Shown piece by piece: positions 48,525 through 60,424 of a DNA stretch of 64,000 nucleotides; within the stretch, counting starts at the first letter, position 1; each line of letters opens with the position of its first letter. Source of the DNA: Anaeromyces robustus (Eukaryota > Neocallimastigomycota > Neocallimastigomycetes > Neocallimastigales > Neocallimastigaceae). The notes under the pieces were generated by a model. That model was not told the origin of the DNA and did no database searches. It worked only from the letters and a program-made list of their open reading frames with translations. The DNA lies in NCBI GenBank assembly GCA_002104895.1, contig MCFG01000256.1, positions 21,001 to 85,000 on the forward strand, given 5' to 3'. A program made the position numbers and the translations under genes.

Positions 48525-49400
48525 TTAGACTAAAGGAAGAGAATACACTTCCATGTTTTTATTTATTATAAATAATTATTAATACATTTATATTTAGTAC
48601 ATAAAATAAAAAGATAGTACTCTCTAAAATTCTATAAAATATATTAAATATTAAGAAAAATATAATAAATTTATGAAATAATAATTTCAATGTAAAGATA
48701 CTTTTCGGATTTCACTCCTCTCTAAATGGTAAATCACTCCTCTCTAAATGGTAAAATATTATAAAACTAAAAAGAAACATCTGAATTGAAGATAGTGTGG
48801 TGTCCACTAAATTCTCCTTTCGTAATCGTCAGTATTTCTAATAAAAGAAGACTCCGAAGTTCCAATAATTGTAATAATATCGCGATTCAAGATATTATTA
48901 TTATGTCTTATTGATTCGACGTCGATGCTCTTGGTCTTAAAGGGTGTTGATTATTACCAATCAAATAACAACTCCAAAAAAATGAATATTAATGGTATTG
49001 TTATTGTTAAAAAATCAGTCAACCCCACAAGGTATGGAACAGGAAGCTCCTTTGAGCTATTGTAAAGTTCAATTAATTGCTTTCATTCCACTTCCAGAGC
49101 TGAAGTTCCACCAAGAAGGAAATATATATATTTTATAGCTGATATACTTTTAATACTTTAAGATAGAGATGTAATTATTATATAAGGAGTGTTTCCTTAT
49201 TTTGTTTGAAAAAGTGATGAAGAGGTCATTGATGAAATCTAGTAAATTCCATCTAACAAGAGAGAAGAAAAGACAATCAAAAATCCATTGTTCAAAGGAT
49301 TGTTCAACTATTTGAAAGCACGAACAATAAAAAAGGAATTCTTCTGAAACCCTGGAAACCTTTCCACTCTTAAAAGCTATATAGTTTCTAAGATTATTAA
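48525..49400 (-). mobile_element. LINE 3' fragment, copy A
   Basis: On the minus strand it matches copy B at 56700..57226 through GTTCCATACCTTGTGGGGTT, GGAGTCTTCTTTTATTAGAA, TTTAGAGAGGAGTGA, TTTATGTACTAAAT and CATGGAA..GTATTCTCTTCC to an A-rich end at about 48525. The upstream part (49400..49020) reads phrases like the Cys/His-containing C-terminus of non-LTR ORF2 proteins (EFLFYCSCFQIVEQSFEQWI), with stops. The ATTTAGAGAGGAGTGA phrase is doubled in this copy (48716..48752). It is 5'-truncated and dead. Confidence 0.75.
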
Positions 49401-50420
49401 CTTATAACTTAATATTAAATAATTAAATAAGATAATTAATAATTTAAATCAGTTAAAGTAATTAACAAGAAAGTAATAACTATTCTTTTTTAGAATTTAT
49501 TAATAAAAGGTATATAAATTTTTAACAATAAAATATCTAAATTAAATTTTATTAAACTTAATCCTAAATTCACTAAGTGTTTATTATCAAATTTAATATG
49601 TTACAATACAATTACTTTATATATAATTTAACTAGCATTTTAATTTGACTTAACTAAACAAATTTACATGAAAAAATCTTACAGATTAATTATAATTTTT
49701 AATCAATAATGAATTACTCATATATTATAGTTCTTTTATTATAAAGATTTATGTATAATCTATAAGGTAGTTTATAATTTTAATGATAATATATATAATA
49801 ATTATATAATATGATTTTTATAAAATATTTAATGAATAATATATATTTTAATAATCATATTTAGTAATACTCAACGGTATTTATTTTTGAGAGAAATTTA
49901 TATATAATAATATAATAAAAATTATTTAAATATTTAAACCTATATTTAAATAATTAATTTATATTATGTTATATTATTTGATATGATAAAATATTATACA
50001 ATTTTGTCATTGTTATTGTCACGTTCATTAAAAATTAATTAAATGTATTTTTAAAAATAAAGTATTATTAAATATAACTAAAGGTTTGTAAAAAAAGAAG
50101 TATACCTAATTTAAAATTCAAAAGAATATCATTTACATTTAAACAGATGTAAATTAACAAAAGAACGTCTAGAAAATGCAGAAAATTATCCTATATAGAT
50201 GAATTTTATAAAATATTATATTAAGGTTATTGTTTCCATATTTGTAATGTCAATAAAATCATTGTTATGATAGGTTAACGTAGTAATAATATAAATGAAG
50301 ATGAAAATAAATATTGCTCTGTAATTAATATAAAGTAGAAAATGTTTAATAAAAATCATCAAGTGACTTTAAGGGCGTTGACCTCGAAAAGATAGGCCAT
50401 GGAATTATTTCAATAAGAAT
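49401..50420. other. AT-rich DNA, no recognisable gene
   Basis: The part 50090..50410 is less simple (GGGCGTTGACCTCG at about 50372) with short readable phrases and many stops. I cannot assign it. Confidence 0.35.
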
Positions 50421-50889
50421 TCAATACATAATTTCGTTGTATTCGACACAAATCACGATTAATATAAATAAATTTCTAAACTTCATAAATAGTAAAAGAA
50501 AATTTAGAATAATAATAATAAACGTAATATTTTGTTTCTTAATATATACAGATATAACTTTGTTATAATTAATTTCATTTTCTACTGAAGATGAAGAAAG
50601 ATATAGAACATTCATATAAATATTCAAAAGCCATAATTTATCTGAAGTAGAAAATTCTATAAAAATATTTTCAAAAATTTAAAATTCTCTGTTTTCTTTA
50701 ACTTCATATAAAATTATTTCTCTAAATAATACTTGATTTTTTTTCCTATTTAAAAACAATAATATTCATCATTAATTATGAACTTATATATGTTAGTATC
50801 ATTTATTTTATGTAATATTTCCTTTGTTTTTCTTATAGCATATCTCCTAATCATATCTCCTAAGTAAGTTAAATATTTCATATTTGAAA
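50421..50889 (-). other. Possible 3' scraps of an ankyrin-family pseudogene
   Basis: The minus strand reads FSTSDKLWLLNIYMNVLYLS and a hydrophobic frame to 50421. It follows the recognisable ankyrin pseudogene, but I cannot align it with intact family members. Confidence 0.25.
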
Positions 50890-51620
50890 ATTTTCCTTTT
50901 TTTGCTTTTGTTTATAGTTTTTTTTATATATATTTTCATCGATATTAAAAGGAAATTTAATATTTTTTAAAATATTTCCATTAATTTATTGGAAATGGAG
51001 ATTTTATTTTTATAATGAAATTATATTTTCATATTCGTTGTTAATTATAAAATTATTTAAAAATTCGCTTAATAAATTAGCTTTACTGTTTTCCACTAAA
51101 ATCAGTAAATAATCATAAATACTTTGAATATTTATATTTTTATAATACTTAAAAATAAATTTAATAACATTTTTTCTATCTTTACTTGAAAAATATTATA
51201 TTTTTTAGATATGATATTTTTCAATATACCCGAAGATATTTAATCCCTCAATCGTTATATAATTAATTTACCACCAAGTTGAATTAATAATTCAGCAATA
51301 TTCAATTTATTTGTGATAATTGTAGTAAATAAAGGATTTTTATAAAATTCTTTTAAATTTATTTCAAAATTAATTGTTCTATAACTAAATAATTCCATTA
51401 TTAAATATATAAAATATTTTTTCTTTTCATTTTTAATATCAACTTTTTCTAATGTTTAAATTAAAATATCAAAATTATATTTATATATTTTACATAAATA
51501 GTAATTTTTATTTACAAATAACGTTAATTCATTAATATTTTTATAATCCCTTTTCACACATTCAGAAATTTTACTTCTTAATATTCGTCTCTTTTCACTT
51601 GTCTGTATTTTGATTTTTAT
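50890..51620 (-). pseudogene. Ankyrin-family pseudogene
   Basis: The reverse strand reads SEKRRILRSKISECVKRDYK, NINELTLFVNKNYY, a TAA, then LEKVDIKNEKKKYFIYLIME, YRTINFEINLKEFYKNPLF, and TTIITNKLNIAELLIQLGGK, whose last part is the ankyrin pattern LAxxLIxxGG seen in the genes at 29.5-37.2 kb (NYDLAELILENGGDIN). More stops follow; a later phrase (ILKNIKFPFNIDENIYKKNY) recalls NELKIPFDRNFITNEINKY of the long paralogue. It is on the same strand as the long gene. Clearly non-functional; the fourth member of the family in this window. Confidence 0.65.
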
Positions 51621-53400
51621 TATAATATTTATTGTTTGTTAATATTGGCAATAATTATAATATTTGTTTTTTTTTCTACTTTTATAACCTTTAAGAATAT
51701 TAATATATTTATATATTTAAATAATTTAAATAATATCATTATCATAAACAATTAATGATAATTAAAATAAATATTAAATAATTAATAATTAGTAACAAAT
51801 TATAAATAATAAATTAAGTATAAAAATAAATTTATTAAAACCCAAAAAAAGGAAAATAATATATTTAAAAAAATAAAAATATTATATAAAAAAATTATTA
51901 GAGGAAAGAGAGATAATCAAAATTTACTAAATTAACTGAAATATATAAAAATAATAGAATATATATATTTAAAAATATAAATTTTTATATATCATTATTT
52001 TTTCATACATTATTATTACATTAAATTTTAATATATTTTAATATATTTTAATATATTTTAATATATATCAAATTTAATTATATAAAATATTTAGTAATAT
52101 TTAATTAAAAAAATATCCTAAAAAAAGCATAATAAAAAATGTTACGAAATATTTATTATTGTTATACTTAAGTATTAATTAATTATTACATCATTATTAT
52201 GGTAGTGTAGCCTATCTTAAGTAATTATTATTTATTATCCAATCAAATATCTTATTTGATACATCTAAAAAAATAGTTAGTTAGAAGATATACCAATATT
52301 ATAATAAAAACTTTCATTTAAAATAATAATATTAATAATATTAATTATTTATTTATTTATTTATTATGTTTTATTTTATATCATCATAATATTTATCAGC
52401 ATATAATGTATAATTTTGTTATTTTAGAATTATATTTTTAATTATTCAGTATTATTTATATTTTATTTGTTATAATAATTTTAAATATATTTCATCCATT
52501 ATTAACCATTCAATGTGTTGCAATATACTTTATTTTTAATCAATTAAATATTAATGTTTAAATGTAATTGAAAAATTTAAATGATTTATTTATAAAAAAA
52601 ATCAAAATAATATGTAGAAATTTAATTATATTTAAATAATTTTTTATATTATTTTACATTTATATTAAAAATATACATTTATTTTATAACTAAATATAAT
52701 ATATATAATTACATTAATATATGTATAATTTACATTAATATATAATTTATAAGAAATCATATGATTTTTTAATAATAATAAAATATATATTTAATTTTTA
52801 TTTTTTTCTAAAAAATTTTAGATATTTATATTATATAATGTATGTTGAGTTTAATATACTAATTTTTTTTAAATTTTGAAATTTCAACATTTTCATCTTT
52901 TTTTTTACATCTTTACTTTCTAATAAATATTTTTGAAATCACATGAATTATTAATAATTTACATTAATATATGTATAATTTACATTAATATATGTATAAT
53001 ATATATAAATATATATATATAAATATATGTATAATTTATAAAAATATGAGTTTTTTAATAATAAAAAATTTATGATTAATTTTATTATTCTATTATTTTT
53101 ATTATAATAATAGATTCAATTATATAACAATATATTAAAAATATGTATTAAAATTTTTTTTTAAATATTTTTCAACGACAGTATACCGAAAAATATTGTA
53201 AAAAAAAGTTTTAATAATGGAAATATATGTATTATAATTATTTTTAATTTAATAATATTAAATTTTTATTATTAAAATACATTTATAGACTTTAATATCT
53301 TTAATCATAAAATTAGAAAAAAAGAAAATAAAAAGAAATAAATTTTTATTGGTACAAAAAATTGATTAATTATTATTAATTTTAAATAATTTTAATTTTT
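51621..53400. other. AT-rich intergenic DNA
   Basis: Contains repeated TTTTAATATA units (52028..52068) and repeated ACATTAATATATGTATAATT units (52700..52740 and 52960..53010). No coding sequence. Confidence 0.5.
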
Positions 53401-53419
53401 TTTAAAAAAATTTTAATAA

Positions 53420-53625
53420 ATATATAATATAATATAATATAATATAAAATAAAATAAAATAAAATAAAATATAATATAAAATAAAATAAAATAAAACAAA
53501 ATATAATATAAAATAAAATAAAATAAAATAAAATAAAATAAAATAAAACAAAATATAATATAATATAATATAAAATATAATATAATATAATATAATATAA
53601 TATAATATAATATAATATAATATAT
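53420..53625. repeat. AATAT/AAAAT mixed pentanucleotide array
   Basis: About 200 bp of ATAAT and AAAAT units with occasional C (AACAAAATATAAT). It lies 235 bp upstream of the second LRR gene. Confidence 0.9.
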
Positions 53626-53860
53626 AACTTTAATTCTTTCTTATAAATTTTAACCTAATATATTATAAATATTATAAATGGTAGCAAAAACTTTTTTATT
53701 AGTAAGTATACAATATTTATATTAATTTTATTTTAAAAAAGAATAAAAGCTCTTAAAATTGTTCATTTTTTTATATAAACTTTCAAAAATTGCTATTATT
53801 AAAATTATATAAAATATTGTCATATTTATTAAATATATATTATAATTATATTAAAATTCT

Positions 53861-55808
53861 ATGTTCAAATTGTTACTTTTTATTGCTACATTAATAACTA
53901 AAATTTTAGCAAATGATTGTTCTTATTTTAAAAATTCTATTAAATATTTAAGTTTTTATCAATACAATTTTTTGGAAAATACAAATTGTTGTGAAGTTAA
54001 AGGAATAACATGTGACAGCGAATATCACATTATAAAAATGTTAATAAAATTTATAATTATTATAGATTTATAATTTTTATTATATAAAGTATTTTTATAT
54101 GGAAATATTCATATATTATATTTTTACATTTATTAATAAAATTAATATCATGTTTTAAAAGTATGCTTAATAATATTGATGATCCAGATAATATATCTAA
54201 TGCTCTATATAGTTTTCAAAATTTGAAATATCTACATACACTGTAAAACCATTTAATATATATCATTATATATTTATATCTTTTAAATATATATAATATT
54301 ATTAATATAAATGTTTTAATTTTTCGATATTATTTTACTTAACAAGGGAACTGAAAAATGTAAAAACAAATGGAGCGATACCAAATCATATATTTAATTT
54401 GAAAAATTTAAAAACATTGTAAAATCTAAAAATTTTTAATTTAAGTATTATTAAAATTTATTGTAACTTTAATAATATTAATATGCATTATAATTAATAT
54501 ATAAATTTTTAATATATAAATGTAACATTTAATAACAGAATTATCTCTGATAATTGCGATGACTATTATAATAAAATAATTCCTGATAAATTTGAAAAAC
54601 TTAAAAAATTAGAATATTTGTAAACTATATTATGTTATATTTAATATAATATAAAATTTTGATTTTGATTTTATTTCTATTTTTTTAAGAAAAAACAAAA
54701 ATAATTTCTAAATAATATTTATATTAAAAAATATAGAGACTTATCCAACAATTGTTTTCAAGGACCTGTTCCAAAATCTTTAATTTTATTGAAAAAATTA
54801 AAGTATTTGTAAGTAAAATTTATAATAAACACAAAAAAAAATGAATAAATATCAAAAAAAAATAATTATATTAATTAAATATATTCCAATATTAAAATAT
54901 TTAATTTTAGAAATTTGGAAAATAATTTTTTTCACTCTATAATTCCTTATAATATTCACAATCTAAAAGAATACAAAATATTGTAATATATATATATATA
55001 TATTGATTTCTAATAATTAAAAAATAACACTAATTATATATCATCTTTAATAATTAAAACTTTTATCACAATAATTCATGTAAACCTGTTGGAAAAATTA
55101 TTTTACTTACTAATAAATTTTAAAATAATATTCAATAATAATAATAATCAATAATTTACTAAATGAAAAATGGTACTTGTATTTCATAGAAATTATAAAA
55201 AAACTGAAAAATTAGAAAAAAGAAATGAAGGTATCAATAAAATTAGAGTTTATTATTAAAAATTATTATTTATATTAATTTGTTGAAAAAATAATAATAA
55301 AAATAAAAAATTAATGCTTTTTATTTTATATATTATAGATATTACATATAAATATATAAAAATAATTTTTGTGATGATAATAATTATTTGTATTATTCTA
55401 ATTATTTTTATGCTTATAAAAAGTATACCAAAACCAAAACAAACAATAAATCTTGTTAAAGTAAATAATGAACATAATGAACATAATGATCAATTATTGT
55501 TAAAAAGTAACATTTCAAACAAAGAATCAAAAAATAATAATGAAATCACAAATAATAAAAATATTAATAATAATAAATTAATTTTAGGTTGTAATCAGTA
55601 TAATACAATACCAGTATTAATTACACCAAACAATAGTTCTCAATATTTATTAGAAAATCAAGTAAATGTTATAAAACCTCCACAATTAAATCATGTAACT
55701 TTACATTTAAAAAATAATAAATTTTTAAAACCAACTGCTCCGGCTTATGATAATTCAGATATAATATTAAATGCAACAGCACCTCCAGAAAAAATTGTAT
55801 TCTCTTGA
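53861..55808 (+). CDS. Eight-exon LRR receptor-like membrane protein
   Basis: Proposed exons: 53861..54039, 54162..54242, 54347..54418, 54539..54619, 54737..54808, 54911..54982, 55190..55230, 55339..55808, together an intact 355-residue frame. Introns are GT-AG; the first six are phase 2, the last phase 1. Exon 1: signal peptide (to about residue 17, KILA), then NDC...NCCEVKGITC, a plant-type LRR N-cap. Exons 2-6 each encode one LRR, three of exactly 72 nt with 24 residues (LSNNCFQGPVPKSLILLKKL, LENNFFHSIIPYNIHNLKEY) and two of 81 nt. Exon 7 is a short juxtamembrane piece (KKTEKLEKRNE). Exon 8 gives a membrane helix (IIFVMIIIICIILIIFMLI) and an Asn/Pro-rich cytosolic tail with TAPAYDNSD and ATAPPEK. 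No kinase. It probably displays a ligand-binding LRR on the cell surface; the ligand is unknown. Intron 6 (207 nt) may hide a decayed LRR exon (55055..55120). The exact boundaries are my reading and need RNA evidence. Confidence 0.75.
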
Positions 55809-56090
55809 AATAAAAATAAATAAAAATATAAATATAATAAATATAATAATATTTATATCAATAATTAATAAATAATTTATAAATAAATTTATAATTTTAT
55901 AAATAATATCTTCTATTTTTCATTTTTATAAGTTTATTTCAAAAAATTTTTCTTATCTAGACTGTAGCTTTGCCTAATGTTAAATAAAATATGAGCGATG
56001 TAAGAAAATTTGGAACGTTTAAAAATAATTAGGAAAATTTCCATAACTTTTATTTAATTTTTCATCCTTTATCTAGACTCTTATTTGAAA
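55809..56090. other. Spacer downstream of the LRR gene
   Basis: AT-rich to about 55960, then less simple sequence that may already belong to the LINE. Confidence 0.4.
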
Positions 56091-57226
56091 TCTCCAGTCA
56101 TAAATAATTATATTATCATGCAAAAAAAACCATTATGATGTATTTATATCTCCATACAAAAAATTATCTAAGTTTAAGCATATTTGTAACACCAGAGCCT
56201 TTACTTGTTTTCTTGATATGTTATTCGAAGAATTTTCCATTAATCGAGATGTTCGACAAAGCTGTCCTCTTTCACTAATTTATTTTTAATTTATTTATTA
56301 ATGATATTTTGAATAATTGAAAATATCGGTATTAAAATTGGAGATAAATATTGTTGCAGTGATTTATTTTCTGATGACATTATTTTTATAGGGTCTTCTG
56401 AAAAAAGATTACATGAAATTTTTACGAAGAGTATTGAAATAGGCTTATCTTAATGAAATATCATTTAGTATTCAAAAATGTACTATTATGATTGTCAAAC
56501 CTAATTTTTTTACAGAATTTCCTGGCTATCTAGAACCTACTTTCTATCTTTATATGTATACTATTCCTAAAGTACCATGCTACATCTATCTTGCTATTCC
56601 TTTTTCTAATGATTTATCTTTAGTTCTATTATAGATAAAATGTTAACTTGTACAAAAATATCATTATATTCTCTTTCTAACTTTTTCATGAACCCAAGAA
56701 TTTCATTAATTAGATTCCTGTTCCATACCTTGTGGGGTTGACTGATTTTTTAACAAAATAATACTAGTAATATTCAGCTTTTTAGAGTTATTATTTGAAC
56801 AATACAAATCCACATTCTTCCGGACCAAGAGGGTCGAAGTTAAATCGATAAAATATAGTAAAAGTATCTCGAATCGCAATATTATTTCAACGACAGTCTT
56901 TTGGAGTCTTCTTTTATTAGAAATGATTACGATTACCTAAGGGGACATCATATTGTCTTTAATTGAGATGTTACTTCTTTGTTTTATAATATTTTACAAT
57001 TTAGAGAGGAGTGAAATCTGAATAATATCCTGTACGGATATTATTATGATTTAAGAAAAATAATATATTTTTTATATTAAATATATGCTCCAGAGTTTTA
57101 GATAGAATTTTCTTTTAATTTTTTTTAATCTATTTTACTTTATGTACTAAATCTAAATGAAATTGTAATTATTTATACTTAATAAAAAACATGGAATTGT
57201 ATTCTCTTCCTTTAAACTAAAAAAAT
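56091..57226 (+). mobile_element. LINE (non-LTR retrotransposon) fragment with reverse transcriptase remains, copy B
   Basis: The plus strand reads AFTCFLDMLFEEFSINRDVR then QSCPLSL (56195..56280), the DxRQGCPLSP-like motif of non-LTR reverse transcriptases, and IGIKIGDKYC, then LFSDDIIFIGSSEKRLHEIF (56361..56425), the FADD catalytic motif with Ser for Ala. Frames are broken by stops. From about 56700 it runs parallel to copy A to a shared A-rich 3' end at about 57226. It is 5'-truncated and inactive. The two copies are inverted relative to each other, about 7 kb apart, and enclose the ankyrin pseudogene and the second LRR gene. Confidence 0.8.
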
Positions 57227-57640
57227 TACTTTTAATATATTTGATATTCACATATTAATAGAGTAGCCTAATTAATGTTTATTTAAAAATCACATGAATT
57301 TTTTTCTCTTATGATATTTCACTTTTTATTAACAAATAAAAATTAATAGAAAAAATTTAAATATGAAATTTTTTAAAACAAAACAAAAATTAAAAAATAT
57401 TACATTATAAAAAATCATAAATTTAATGATTTTTAAATATAAACTTGAGATCAATTTCTATTATTTAAGTAAGTAAATGGATGTTTTCATAATTAACATT
57501 GGTTACTATTAAGGATTAACTTAACTATATTTAAAAATACGCAAAATCGATTTGATAAGTATATGTATCCCATGTGATGAGTCACATGCCATGTCTATGT
57601 AGAATATATATAATATATATATTTTTATGAATTACCTTAA
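57227..57640. other. AT-rich DNA
   Basis: Includes a GC-richer patch at 57560..57600 (TATCCCATGTGATGAGTCAC). No gene. Confidence 0.4.
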
Positions 57641-57649
57641 AATTAAATT

Positions 57650-58035
57650 TTAATACTGACGTTCTTTTTATTCTTTATTTAGTAATTATAAAAAAAAAAA
57701 AAAGGACATTAATAAATATAATATATAAATATAATATATAAATATAATATATAAATAAAATATAATTAAATAAATAAAAATAAATAAATAAAAGTGGTAA
57801 ATACTTAAAAATAATTAATAAATTAAAAAAAAAATAAACGAATCATTTTAAAGTACGTGACCATAATTTTTATAATAATATTTATAATACAGTTTTATTG
57901 AAAAAAAAAAAGATTGATAGAAAAAGATTGAATATGAAAAGTAATATTAAAATGTAATTCATAATAAAACAAAAATATATTGTTTTTTTAGTGTTTTTAT
58001 TTATATTTTATTAACTATATAATAATTTCCAATTA
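57650..58035 (-). other. Orphan ankyrin-gene 5' flank
   Basis: It parallels 31190..31560, the upstream flank of the long ankyrin gene: TTATTTAGTAATTATAAA, AAAAGTGGTAAATACTT, ATATTAAAATGTAATT, ATATAATAATTTCCAATTAA. A copy of AACGAATCATTTTAAAGTA (57838..57857) is included, here inverted relative to the rest. No ankyrin coding sequence follows on the left, where a LINE fragment now lies, so the gene was probably lost. Confidence 0.5.
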
Positions 58036-58380
58036 AGTATTAGCAATTAAATAATAAATAAGATTATACCTTTGAAATATTATTAAAAGCTTAATTATTA
58101 TTTTTTCTGAATTGAAAATCATATTATTCATAATTATTTTGATTCGAAAAATTTTATTATTGTATATGACTTCATAATTATTAATTATATTTAAAATTTT
58201 CATTGTTTATGAAATTATTTTTTAATCCACTTATTTTCTCAATATATATTATTAAAAAGTTTTTTTATTTATATCTAATTGTAACGAATCTCAAAATATC
58301 TAATAATTAAAAAATTTTTCTTCACAATTTTATTAATTAATTCATAGATAACTTTGATTATAACAATTAATATTTATTAA
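58036..58380. other. AT-rich DNA
   Basis: No gene or structured repeat recognised. Confidence 0.45.
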
Positions 58381-58731
58381 GGGGGTTTCCTATTTCACCA
58401 AGTCACATTTTTTTGTGGCTAAATAAAATATGTATACATTATTTTATTTATTTTTTATTTTATTTATTTATTATTATTATTATTTATTTTTTATTTATTA
58501 TTTTTTATTTATTATTTATTATTTATTATTTATTATTTTATTATTCATTATTTATTATTTATTTATTATTATTATTTATTTATTATTTATTATTTATTAT
58601 TTATTATTTATTATTTTATTATTTATTATTTATATTATTTATTAAAATATAATAATTACATTTTTAATATGGCGTATTTTTTAAATAGTGTAAATTTTTG
58701 TATATTAAGTTGGTGAAATGGGTCACATCCA
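58381..58731. mobile_element. MITE-like element with imperfect terminal inverted repeats
   Basis: The left end GGGTTTCCTATTTCACCAAG (58383..) pairs with the complement of the right end GTTGGTGAAATGGGTCACATCC (58709..58730), sharing the core C-ATTTCACCAA. The interior is mostly a TTATT array (58440..58640), which explains the overlapping Tyr/Leu/Ile-rich frames there. No transposase. Probably a non-autonomous DNA transposon swollen by microsatellite. Confidence 0.5.
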
Positions 58732-58839
58732 TTTATTAATATTTTATATTAAATAAAAACAACATAATTTTCAAATAAAAATAAATTTTAAATTGTATAT
58801 TCAATGAAAATATGTTTGATTAACACTTATTAATTTTAT

Positions 58840-59195
58840 CATTTCAAATTAATACTAAATAATTGATTATATCCATTTATTATTTATTTGTTGTATTATT
58901 TTACAATAAAAAAATAAAATTTATATATTTATTTTATGTGTTATTGTAATTTTTAAGAATAGACATCCTAATCTATTCATATCTTAAAAGAATAAAAAAA
59001 AAAAAAAAAAAATAGAAAAATTAATATGTAATTTTTTTGATATTTTAAAAGTTCAACTTTTTTAAATTTTTTTTTTCCATTTTAAATTTTTAATAGTATA
59101 TGATAATTATTATAGTAATTATGTAATATTTATATCACTATACATTAGTATATCAATAATAATAATGTTTGTTAATATACTTTTAAATAAAATAA
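58840..59195. repeat. Dispersed repeat, partner of 16.2-16.8 kb
   Basis: ATTTCAAATTAATACTAAAT at 58842 is the inverse of 16255..16278. ATCCTAATCTATTCATATCT at about 58967 and TAATGTTTGTTAATATACTT at 59162 match 16605 and 16785 directly. Confidence 0.55.
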
Positions 59196-59454
59196 TATAT
59201 TATTAATAATATTATTAACAAATATTAAAATAAATTAATTATAATTTTAAAAGTTAAAATACAGTTTTATATAAACAAATACAAGAATAAATCCTTATTA
59301 TTTATTATATAATATAATAAATAATATATATAATATATATACTATACATTTCAATATGATATAATGTATAGATAAAAATCAGTACAGGTAATAAAAAATA
59401 AAAATAATACAACACATAGAATAATTTATTATTATATATTAATAAATAGTGTTA

Positions 59455-59715
59455 TTTTGCTTTTTATTTTCATTTTTTTTGATTTTATTTTATTATTTTT
59501 ATTTTATTATTTTTATTATTTTCATTTCATTATTTTTATTTTGTTATTTTTATTTTATTATTTTTATTTTATTATTTTCATTTTATTATTTTCATTTTAT
59601 TATTTTCATTTTATTATTTTCATTTTGTTATTTTTATTTTATTATTTACATTTTCATTATTTTTATTTTATTATTTTTATTTCATTATTTTTATTTTATT
59701 ATTTTATATTATTAT
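59455..59715. repeat. TATTTTCATTTTAT tandem array
   Basis: ATTTTTATTTTATT/ATTTTCATTTTATT units over about 250 bp. The Phe/Ile/Tyr-rich plus-strand frames here arise from the repeat. Confidence 0.9.
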
Positions 59716-59989
59716 TTATATATATCTATTTATTATATACTCATTTTTAATTCTTATTTAATAATTTTGGTTTTTTATTATTAAATTTATGTTTCTTTTT
59801 ATGAAGTTTTATGTATAATGTTGATATTATTAATTTATATATATTTAGATAAATTATTAATATCAATTATTAAGATTATTTTATATTTTCTTTTTATTTT
59901 TTAAGAATATTATACACAATATACTTGTATCAATTATGAAGAATTTTTTAAAGTGTTTATTACATATCTACTGTTATTTGACTTACTAC
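59716..59989. other. 3' spacer of the stalk protein gene
   Basis: AT-rich, no gene. Confidence 0.5.
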
Positions 59990-60424
59990 TTAAGGATATG
60001 GTTCGATTTTATTATTTTCATTATTTTTATATTGAATATCTGCTGTAACAGTTATAGTGTTTGAACTATCTTCAGTATCATCATTTTTTTTCAAGAACTT
60101 TTTGACTATTCTAATAATTACATAAAATATTATAACATATGAAGAAACTGCTATTAAACACAAAATCATTAATACAGTAAACCAAATTTTGGCAGATCTC
60201 CAAAAATCATCTTTCATTTCTTTTGCAGCTTTATCATGTTCTTCATCCATTTCTTTTACTTTTTTTTCATAAGCCTCGTCTTGTTCCTTAACTCTTTTAT
60301 TGAATTCATCTTCTTTTTCTTGGTTAGTTTTTTGAAACATATCATCATACTCATTTCTAATAACAAGACCAATTACTGAATTAATAATTGATAGTAAAAG
60401 TACACAAAATCCTAAAAACTTCAT
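59990..60424 (-). CDS. Small secreted-stalk, single-pass membrane protein with coiled coil
   Basis: 144 residues, intronless. A signal peptide at about 1-19 (FLGFCVLLLSIINSVIG) is followed by a highly charged coiled coil at about 25-75 (EYDDMF, KEDEFNKRVKEQDEAYEKKV, KEMDEEHDKAAKEMKDDFWR), a membrane helix at about 80-107 (WFTVLMILCLIAVSSYVIIF) and a basic then Asn-rich cytosolic tail ending KIEPYP. Predicted type I topology: a short extracellular coiled-coil stalk, likely oligomeric. I do not recognise the family. Codon use is less AT-extreme than the flanks, which supports a real gene. The start is the first ATG, after a T-rich (A-rich on the coding strand) leader. Confidence 0.75.
   Translation of the reverse strand: MKFLGFCVLLLSIINSVIGLVIRNEYDDMFQKTNQEKEDEFNKRVKEQDEAYEKKVKEMDEEHDKAAKEMKDDFWRSAKIWFTVLMILCLIAVSSYVIIFYVIIRIVKKFLKKNDDTEDSSNTITVTADIQYKNNENNKIEPYP

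Noticed and set aside
58413-58652. Two overlapping Leu/Tyr/Ile-rich frames
   Set aside because: Produced by the TTATT array inside the MITE-like element.
59449-59784. Two overlapping Phe/Ile/Tyr-rich frames that look like membrane proteins
   Set aside because: They follow a tandem TATTTTCATTTTAT repeat; the hydrophobicity is a product of T-rich codons.
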